A stretch of 64,000 nucleotides of DNA from Prevotellaceae bacterium. GTDB taxonomy: Bacteria; Bacteroidota; Bacteroidia; Bacteroidales; Bacteroidaceae. The notes under the pieces are model-generated. The model made no database searches. It was given only the letters and a program-made list of their open reading frames with translations, and was not told where the DNA came from. This document shows positions 57,368 through 64,000 of this stretch, one piece after another. The number at the start of each line of letters is the position of its first letter. The stretch's first letter is position 1. The translations under genes and the position numbers were made by a program. The DNA is taken from the NCBI GenBank assembly GCA_029226205.1, contig JAQXXT010000004.1, positions 1 to 64,000 of the forward strand. Direction: 5' to 3'.

Positions 57368-57478
57368 TGCTTTTTGTTTTTTATTTTTTAATTGTTAAAC
57401 ATGCACCGGAGGCTTCCAAAGCATCGCTTTTCCATTGATTGGGAACGCTCACGTATGGGCACACTCCGATTCGGGTTG

Positions 57479-57509
57479 CAAAATTACGACTTATTTGTCA
57501 AACTACCAA
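57479..57509 (-). promoter_or_regulatory. Bacteroidetes-type promoter for rpsU (TTG-N20-TAATTTTG, minus strand)
   Basis: CAAAATTA at 57479-57486 and CAA at 57507-57509 on + strand. Confidence 0.6.
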
Positions 57510-57625
57510 CTTTTTACGCCGTTTTTTACCTTTTTTGATTAAATTTCCCCGTCTCCACTCGTAGGGGCGGCCCTTGTGGCCGTCCTAGCGGCAGGCCGCC
57601 GCTCATCACGGCTTGCCGTCATGTG

Positions 57626-57646
57626 CTTGCGCTTTGCAAGCGCAAG
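57626..57646. repeat. Hairpin repeat CTTGCGCTT-TGC-AAGCGCAAG
   Basis: Perfect 9-bp stem; also at 63013-63033 and, as CTTACGCTT-TGC-AAGCGTAAG, at 63626-63646. Confidence 0.88.
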
Positions 57647-57663
57647 GAAGCACCAGACGCCGT

Positions 57664-59460
57664 TCAGATCTCCCTCGTCGCAGTCTTCAGCCACTGCAGA
57701 TCTTCTCCCTCCACGTATGGCGCCAGCACCTCAAGGACCAGTCGATGATAAGCGTTGAGCCACTGCCGCTCCTCATCGGTGAGCAGACTCAGAATGATCG
57801 GCTCGGTATCGATGGGACAGAGCGTCAGCGGCTCCATCTTCAGGAAACTGCCGAAGGCCGTCGTCTTATCGGGGACGATGAGCAACGTGTTCTCTATACG
57901 CACGCCGAACTGTCCGTCGACATAGATACCGGGCTCGTCAGTGACGGTCATACCGGCATGGAGCGGAGCGGGCATATATTCCATACGGATCTGATGAGGA
58001 CCTTCATGAACATTAAGATAACTGCCGACACCATGGCCCGTTCCATGGAGGAAGTTCAGTCCCGCACGCCACAGCGGCTCACGGGCAAGGGCATCAATCT
58101 GCGTACCACAGGCTCCGTCGGGGAAGACGGCAAGTTCGAGTTGGATATGTGCCTTTAATACATAGGTATAGACACGGCGCTCCTCATCGGTCAATGGTCC
58201 AAGGGGTATCGTTCTCGTGATATCCGTTGTTCCGTCAAGATACTGCGCGCCACTGTCAAGGAGCAGAAAGCCTTTCGGTTTCAGAGCAACATCACTCTCC
58301 TCCGTCGGCTCATAATGGACAATCGCGCCATGGGCAGCATAGCCGGCAATGGTATCGAAAGAGATATCCTGATACAGATCCTGACGGGCACGAAGACTAT
58401 CAAGTTTCCGACTCACGGACAGCTCGGTCTGATCTCCTTTGGCGACAGCGGGACGGAGCCAACGGAGGAATTGTACCATGGCAACACCATCACGGAGCAT
58501 GGCCTGATGATAGCCTTCTATCTCCGTGGCATTTTTCACGGCCTTCATTGCCGGGACGGGAGACGGCAACAGTTCTACTTCTGCCCTGCCCTTCCTCGTG
58601 GCAGCAACGAGATAGCTGTTGGTCTCATCCGGATCCATAAGAATATTATAATGAAAGTAATCTTTCCGAAGATAATCACCTACCGCATCATAATCTCGTA
58701 CCGTGATCTGCTGCTCCTTCAGATATCGACTCACTTCCTCCGTGATCTTGTCCTTATATATAAATAAGGTGGTAGAATCAGGTTCAACGATGAGATAAGC
58801 GATGAAGACAGGATTGCAATGGACATCATGCCCACGGAGATTCAACGTCCATGCGATATCATCGAGAGCCGACATCAGCATACCGTCACAATGTTGCTCG
58901 CGAAGGTCCTGACGGATACGCCGGAGCTTATCAGCCGTACTTTCACCGGCATATCGCAATGGATGAATGGAAACCGGTTCACGGGGTACGGCAGGACGAT
59001 CCGTCCAGATCTGTTCCAAAGGATCGAGGTTCAACCGAAGGGTCAGACCGCCATGGGCGCGCAGGTCTTTCGTCAGTCCTTCCACAAGACGCTCCGAAGC
59101 ACAACGGCCGTCGATAGCAACCTCCGTGCCCGCATTCTCCTCTTGAGCCATCCGGCCAAGCCACTCCGCAATCGTCGGCGTGCCGGCAACCTTCAGCTTC
59201 ATCAACTCATATTCCGTATCCTTCAACTCCTCAGCGGCAGCGAGGAAATAGCGGGAGTCTGTCCACACGGCGGCATGGTGAAGGGTCACGACAGCCGTAC
59301 CGGCACTGCCATCGAAACCACTGATCCACTCACGGCCCTTCCAACGGTCGGCGACATACTCACTCTGATGCGGGTCCGTACTCGGGAAGATAAAGGCAAA
59401 GAGACCTTCACGACGCATCACCTCACGTAACTTTTCAAGTCTTTCTTGTATCTCTTTCAT
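57664..59460 (-). CDS. Aminopeptidase P family (M24) metallopeptidase
   Basis: 598 aa; LLDSGAQYLDGTTDITRTIPLG, GTGHGVGSYLNVHEGP, TDEPGIYVDGQFGVRIENTLLI. Confidence 0.92.
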   Translation of the reverse strand: MKEIQERLEKLREVMRREGLFAFIFPSTDPHQSEYVADRWKGREWISGFDGSAGTAVVTLHHAAVWTDSRYFLAAAEELKDTEYELMKLKVAGTPTIAEWLGRMAQEENAGTEVAIDGRCASERLVEGLTKDLRAHGGLTLRLNLDPLEQIWTDRPAVPREPVSIHPLRYAGESTADKLRRIRQDLREQHCDGMLMSALDDIAWTLNLRGHDVHCNPVFIAYLIVEPDSTTLFIYKDKITEEVSRYLKEQQITVRDYDAVGDYLRKDYFHYNILMDPDETNSYLVAATRKGRAEVELLPSPVPAMKAVKNATEIEGYHQAMLRDGVAMVQFLRWLRPAVAKGDQTELSVSRKLDSLRARQDLYQDISFDTIAGYAAHGAIVHYEPTEESDVALKPKGFLLLDSGAQYLDGTTDITRTIPLGPLTDEERRVYTYVLKAHIQLELAVFPDGACGTQIDALAREPLWRAGLNFLHGTGHGVGSYLNVHEGPHQIRMEYMPAPLHAGMTVTDEPGIYVDGQFGVRIENTLLIVPDKTTAFGSFLKMEPLTLCPIDTEPIILSLLTDEERQWLNAYHRLVLEVLAPYVEGEDLQWLKTATREI

Positions 59461-59620
59461 CTGCTATTCGCTTTATTTTCGAAACGAAAGTAATCAATAA
59501 AAATGAAACAAGCAAATCGGACCTCAGCTTTTGTCATCTGTATCTATCAAACAACGGGATTTTTCAGAAAAAATAACATTACATTGAACATTATTAAGAT
59601 GAAAAGCAAAAACTTTTTGC

Positions 59621-59628
59621 TAACTTTG
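59621..59628 (+). promoter_or_regulatory. -7 box (TAACTTTG) upstream of mdh
   Basis: Matches TAnnTTTG; 50 bp upstream of the ATG. Confidence 0.55.
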
Positions 59629-59677
59629 CGGTGCGTTTGAAAAGGAAGTTATTCACAATTTTAAAATATACGTAGTT

Positions 59678-60712
59678 ATGAAATGGTTAACAAATGACAA
59701 GCTCCTTATCGTCGGTGCCGGCGGTATGATTGGTTCCAACATGGTACAGACAGCCCTTACGCTCGGTCTGACTCCGAACATCTGCCTCTATGATATCTAT
59801 GAGCCGGGTGTACACGGTGTCTTCGACGAGATGGAGCAGTGCGCTTTCCCTGGCGCTAACCTCTCTTACTATGCTCCTGCCGTGGAGGATATGAACAACC
59901 CCGAGAAGGTGGCAGAAGCTGCCAAGAAGGCCTTCACCGGCGCTAAGTACATCATCTCTTCTGGTGGTGCTCCCCGTAAGGCTGGCATGACCCGTGAGGA
60001 CCTCCTCAAGGGTAACTGCAAGATCGCTGCTGACTTCGGTGAGAACATCAAGAAGTACTGCCCCGATGTAGAGCACGTCGTTGTCATCTTCAACCCTGCT
60101 GATGTCACCGCTCTGACAACACTGATTCACTCCGGTCTGAAGCCCAACCAGCTGACCTCTCTCGCTGCCCTCGACTCTACTCGTCTGCAGCAGGCCCTGG
60201 CTCACGAGTTCGGCGTTCAGCAGGACAAGGTCACCGGCGCTCACACCTATGGTGGCCACGGCGAGCAGATGGCTGTCTTCGCTTCTCAGGTAAAGATCGA
60301 CGGCAAGCCGCTGTCTGAGATGGGTCTGAGCAAGGACCGCTGGGAAGAGATCAAGCAGATCACCACACAGGGTGGTAGCCGTATCATCAAGCTCCGTGGC
60401 CGTAGCTCTTTCCAGAGCCCGGCTTACAACGCTGTGAAGATGATCGAGGCTGCTATGGGTGGCGAGCCCTTCACACTCCCCGCTGGCTGCTATGCCAACC
60501 TGCCTGAGCTCGGCATCAAGAATGTCATGATGGCTCTGCCTACAACGATCGACAAGACGGGTGTTCACTACACTACGCCGACAGGTACTGAAGAGGAGAT
60601 GGCTGACCTGCAGAAGTCTTACAAGCACCTCTGCGACATGCGTCAGGAAGTCATCGACCTCGGCATCGTTCCTCCGGTAGACAAGTGGGGTGAGGACAAC
60701 AAGAACCTGTAA
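59678..60712 (+). CDS. mdh: Malate dehydrogenase
   Basis: 344 aa; NAD-binding LLIVGAGGMIGSNMVQTAL; AHTYGGHGEQMAVF. Confidence 0.85.
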   Translation: MKWLTNDKLLIVGAGGMIGSNMVQTALTLGLTPNICLYDIYEPGVHGVFDEMEQCAFPGANLSYYAPAVEDMNNPEKVAEAAKKAFTGAKYIISSGGAPRKAGMTREDLLKGNCKIAADFGENIKKYCPDVEHVVVIFNPADVTALTTLIHSGLKPNQLTSLAALDSTRLQQALAHEFGVQQDKVTGAHTYGGHGEQMAVFASQVKIDGKPLSEMGLSKDRWEEIKQITTQGGSRIIKLRGRSSFQSPAYNAVKMIEAAMGGEPFTLPAGCYANLPELGIKNVMMALPTTIDKTGVHYTTPTGTEEEMADLQKSYKHLCDMRQEVIDLGIVPPVDKWGEDNKNL

Positions 60713-60754
60713 TGAGATTCCTGCCCCGTAGGGGGTTGTCTGAATAACACTTAT

Positions 60755-60810
60755 CCCCTCTGTTTGCGAGGCTGTCATCCATATGACAAGTATTGCGACA
60801 GAGGGGTTTT
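60755..60810 (+). terminator. Terminator downstream of mdh with nested inner hairpin
   Basis: Outer stem CCCCTCTGT/ACAGAGGGG followed by TTTT; inner TGTCAT-CCAT-ATGACA. Confidence 0.75.
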
Positions 60811-60850
60811 CTATTTCTCTCAATTCGGGTAAATCAATCCGCAACTCGGG

Positions 60851-60882
60851 TTTGTCCCTTTGGCATAATGTTTGTACCTTTG
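60851..60882 (+). promoter_or_regulatory. Bacteroidetes-type promoter (TTTG-N20-TACCTTTG) for the DUF3737 gene
   Basis: TTTG 60851-60854, TACCTTTG 60875-60882, ATG 60908. Confidence 0.65.
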
Positions 60883-60907
60883 CAGCCGTAATTTTACATA
60901 TTTGACA

Positions 60908-61756
60908 ATGGAAACTATTCAAGGAAAAACTTATGGCGGTGAGCGCCCTCTCTTCGGCGCCCACGATCTCAAACTGAGAAATATCACGATCACCGATGGT
61001 GAGTCGGGTATTAAATGTTGTCACGACCTCGAATGCGAGGACTCTAAATTCTACGGCAAATATCCATGGGGGCATGTTGACCGCAGTCGTATCTCCAACT
61101 GTTATTTTGCGCCGGAGTCACGCTCTGCCATCTGGTACAGCAATGACATGGTAATGAAGGACTCTGTCATCGACGGACCGAAATTCTTCCGCGAGATGAA
61201 GAACCTCGCCCTGGAGAATGTCAAGATCAATGACGCCGATGAGACATTCTGGCGTGTCGATGGCCTGAAGATCAAGAATGTAAAGCTCCATCAAGGCACT
61301 TACCCGTTTATGTTCAGTAAAAATATTTATGTCGACGAACTGGAGAGTGACGCGAAGTATGTCTTCCAGTACTGCCAGAACGTCGAGGTCCATCATGCGA
61401 AGATCACCACGAAAGACAGTTTCTGGGAGTGTGACAATGTGGTGGTCTACGACTCTGAGCTCAATGGCGAATACCTCGCATGGCACAGCAAAAACATTAA
61501 ATTTGTTCGTTGCCACATCTCCGGTGAACAGCCACTGTGCTATATGGATCATGTGACGCTCGTAGACTGTACCTTCGACGAGGACTGCGACCGTGCCTTC
61601 GAGGACTGCTCGAACATCGACGCGCAGATCAAAGGCTCTATCACAAATATCAAGAACCCTATCAGTGGCCATATCGTTGCCGACCATATCGGTAGTGTCA
61701 CCTACACGGAGTTCGCTAAAGGCCACGACTGCCAGATTGAAGAAATAAAAAAGTAA
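60908..61756 (+). CDS. DUF3737 family protein (predicted parallel beta-helix)
   Basis: METIQGKTYGGERPLFGAHDLKLRNITITDGESGIKCCHDLECEDSKFYGKYPWGH; start at internal M after the promoter. Confidence 0.82.
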   Translation: METIQGKTYGGERPLFGAHDLKLRNITITDGESGIKCCHDLECEDSKFYGKYPWGHVDRSRISNCYFAPESRSAIWYSNDMVMKDSVIDGPKFFREMKNLALENVKINDADETFWRVDGLKIKNVKLHQGTYPFMFSKNIYVDELESDAKYVFQYCQNVEVHHAKITTKDSFWECDNVVVYDSELNGEYLAWHSKNIKFVRCHISGEQPLCYMDHVTLVDCTFDEDCDRAFEDCSNIDAQIKGSITNIKNPISGHIVADHIGSVTYTEFAKGHDCQIEEIKK

Positions 61757-61765
61757 AGAAGTAAA

Positions 61766-62965
61766 ATGAAATACAACTTCGATAAAATCGTGAACCGCCG
61801 AGGCACCAACTCCTACAAATGGGACTTGGCGAAAGAGGATGACGTCATCCCTCTCTGGGTCGCTGACATGGACTTTGAAGTCTGTCCCGCCATCACCGAG
61901 GCTCTGAAAGCCCGTATGGAACATCCCGTCTTCGGCTATACCCTCGTGCCCGACAGCTATTACGATGCTGTCATCGGCTGGTTCAAGCGACGCCATGACT
62001 GGAAGATCCAGCGTGACTGGATCCTCTATACCTCCGGTGTCGTCCCCGCTGTGAGCTGTTCCATCAAGGCCCTCACCCTCCCCGGCGAGAAAGTACTGTT
62101 GCAGACGCCTGCCTACAACTGCTTCTTCTCCAGTATCCGCAACCAAGGTTGTGAGGTCGTGGAGAACGAGCTGAAACGTGATGGTGACACTTATAAGATC
62201 GACTTCGAGGATTTCGAGCGGAAGGCTGCCGACGACAAGGTCACCGTATTTCTCCTCTGCAATCCCCATAATCCCTGTGGTCGTGTGTGGACGCAGGAGG
62301 AACTGACCTGGATGTTCAATATCTGTCGGAAACACCATGTACGTGTCATCAGCGACGAGATCCACGGCGAGATCATCATGCCCGGTAATCACTTCACGCC
62401 TTTCGCTACCATCAGCAAGGAAGCACAGGACGAAGCGATCATCCTCAACTCACCGTCGAAAGCCTTCAATATCGCCGGTCTGCAGATTGCCAACATCATC
62501 TGTAAAGACCGGGAGATCCGCCGCCGCATCGACCGTGTCATCAATATCTATGAGGTATGTGACGTCAATCCCTTCGGGGTCATCGCCCTCCAGGCTGCCT
62601 ATAACAATGGTGACGAGTGGCTTGACGAACTCAACCAGTATATCTGGGAGAACTACCAGTATCTGAAGAAGTTCATCTATGAGGAACTGCCGCAGATCGA
62701 GGTCATCCGCCTTGAGGGTACCTATCTTGCCTGGCTCGATATCATGGGCTATGAACTGACGAGTGACGAGGCCTACGAGAAACTCCTCCACGACGGGAAG
62801 GTCTTCCTCAACAGTGGTACCCTTTATGGCCGCAAGAGTGGAGAAGGTTATCTGCGCATCAACCTCGCCTGTCCCCGTGAGACACTGAAGAAAGGCCTCA
62901 TCCGTATGGGCCGTGTCCTCAGCCAGTATTCCCAGGACCAGGAAGAGCTCGGCTGTCCGATGTAG
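61766..62965 (+). CDS. MalY/PatB family PLP-dependent aminotransferase / C-S lyase
   Basis: LWVADMDFEVCPAITEAL; NPHNPCGRVWTQEEL; SPSKAFNIAGLQ. Confidence 0.9.
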   Translation: MKYNFDKIVNRRGTNSYKWDLAKEDDVIPLWVADMDFEVCPAITEALKARMEHPVFGYTLVPDSYYDAVIGWFKRRHDWKIQRDWILYTSGVVPAVSCSIKALTLPGEKVLLQTPAYNCFFSSIRNQGCEVVENELKRDGDTYKIDFEDFERKAADDKVTVFLLCNPHNPCGRVWTQEELTWMFNICRKHHVRVISDEIHGEIIMPGNHFTPFATISKEAQDEAIILNSPSKAFNIAGLQIANIICKDREIRRRIDRVINIYEVCDVNPFGVIALQAAYNNGDEWLDELNQYIWENYQYLKKFIYEELPQIEVIRLEGTYLAWLDIMGYELTSDEAYEKLLHDGKVFLNSGTLYGRKSGEGYLRINLACPRETLKKGLIRMGRVLSQYSQDQEELGCPM

Positions 62966-63072
62966 GGACATGATTCATCATGTTCCGCATCGGTTGGGCA
63001 CGCCGTCATGTGCTTGCGCTTTGCAAGCGCAAGGAAGCGCAAGTAAGAACTAACAGAAAAAATCATAACAAT

Positions 63073-63597
63073 ATGGAGAACGAAGTATTAAAAGCCATCC
63101 GTGAGCGCCGTTCCATCCGACGCTTCAAACCCGACCAGATCACGGATGAAGAACTGAAGACGGTCCTCGAGGCCGGCACATGGGCTCCCACGGGTATGGG
63201 AACTCAGGAGCCGTTCATCGTCGCCGTACAGAATGCAGATCAGCGGGCAGCCCTGACAAAGATCAACGCCGAGATCATGGGCGTCACCTCTGATCCGTTC
63301 TATGGTGCTCCGACCCAGGTCTATGTCTTTGCGGAGAAAGATTGTAAGAACAATGTCAAGGACGGCAGCCTCATCCTAGGTACGATGATGCTTGCCGCAC
63401 ACGCCACGGGACTTGCCTCCTGCTGGATCAACCGCGTCGACAAGATGGTCGATTATCCGGAGATGCAGCAACTCATGAAACAGTGGGGACTTCCCGATGG
63501 CCTCATCGGCGTCGGCAGTCTCGCCCTCGGTTATGCCGCCTCACAGCCTCACACCGTCAAGCCCCGCAAGAAAGACTATTACCGCGTCATCAAATAA
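63073..63597 (+). CDS. Nitroreductase family protein
   Basis: MENEVLKAIRERRSIRRFKPDQITDEELKTVLEAGTWAPTG; GLASCWINR. Confidence 0.9.
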   Translation: MENEVLKAIRERRSIRRFKPDQITDEELKTVLEAGTWAPTGMGTQEPFIVAVQNADQRAALTKINAEIMGVTSDPFYGAPTQVYVFAEKDCKNNVKDGSLILGTMMLAAHATGLASCWINRVDKMVDYPEMQQLMKQWGLPDGLIGVGSLALGYAASQPHTVKPRKKDYYRVIK

Positions 63598-63672
63598 ACA
63601 TCCATAACGGGCCTGCCGTTCCGTGCTTACGCTTTGCAAGCGTAAGACAGGTTATCGAAATAGGGAAATCAC

Positions 63673-63712
63673 ACGCCACAGATAGGGAATCTCCCCCATC
63701 TGTGGCGTTTTT
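63673..63712 (+). terminator. Intrinsic terminator (ACGCCACAGAT/ATCTGTGGCGT + T-run) after the nitroreductase gene
   Basis: 11-bp perfect stem followed by TTTTGTTTT. Confidence 0.85.
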
Positions 63713-63757
63713 GTTTTAGTATCTTTGCAACAGATTAAGAACAAAATCCATCTCGTT

Positions 63758-64000
63758 ATGAAAAAGTTATTAGTGATCCTCGTTGCGTTGGTAGCCGTAG
63801 TGCCTGCCTTCGCACAATATTATCCCGACGGGCGCCCTATCCCGCCACGTCTGCGCAATGGTTATAACGCTCAGCGCACCGACAACCGTTATTATCACAA
63901 CGTGTACTACGGTCTGCGCCTTGGCTTCGGCGTGTCTACCGTCAACAGTGATGCGGAGTCACTGAACAGCAACAAGAGCAAGACGGGCATCAATGTCGGT
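63758..64000 (+). CDS. Outer-membrane protein (beta-barrel type), partial, runs off right edge
   Basis: MKKLLVILVALVAVVPAFAQYYPDGRPIPPRLRNGYNAQRTDNRYYHNVYYGLRLGFGVSTVNSD; TATCTTTG box at 63720-63727. Confidence 0.65.
   Translation, partial: MKKLLVILVALVAVVPAFAQYYPDGRPIPPRLRNGYNAQRTDNRYYHNVYYGLRLGFGVSTVNSDAESLNSNKSKTGINVG

Noticed and set aside
57600-57663. Possible short coding region after rpsU
   Set aside because: Plus-strand ORFs here are hairpin repeat plus antisense of the pepP-like 3' end.
59687-61075. 462-aa minus-strand ORF opposite mdh
   Set aside because: Covers mdh and its terminator region in antisense; no domain.

Overview
Chromosomal window from a Bacteroidetes genome, most likely Prevotella-like (inferred from protein families, TAnnTTTG promoters and surface-protein C-termini). 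Most of it is core translation/transcription machinery on the minus strand: rpsL-rpsG-fusA, then the S10-spc-alpha operons (rpsJ to rplQ, with secY, map, infA, rpmJ, rpoA), and secE-nusG-rplKAJL-rpoBC with tuf and five tRNAs. Flanking genes include a receiver/PEP-synthase-like fusion (partial), LTA-synthase-like sulfatase, PAP2 phosphatase, gdhA, rlpA-like, hpf, a XerC/D recombinase, rpsU, aminopeptidase P, mdh, DUF3737, a MalY/PatB aminotransferase, a nitroreductase and a partial outer-membrane protein. The accessory part is about 26.7-42.6 kb: an MGMT-domain gene, two large secreted proteins plus a 79-aa peptide, a 13-bp G tract, an AAA-ATPase/PD-(D/E)XK-like gene bracketed by long palindromic direct repeats, and a VirE-N/DUF3987 primase-helicase-like gene lying between rpoC and its presumed usual neighbour (DUF3467). 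The most unusual signal is several families of short structured repeats placed at gene 3' ends. One family supplies the stop codon of neighbouring genes, and two families show compensatory stem changes between copies. All calls come from reading sequence and translated ORFs; no database search was run.
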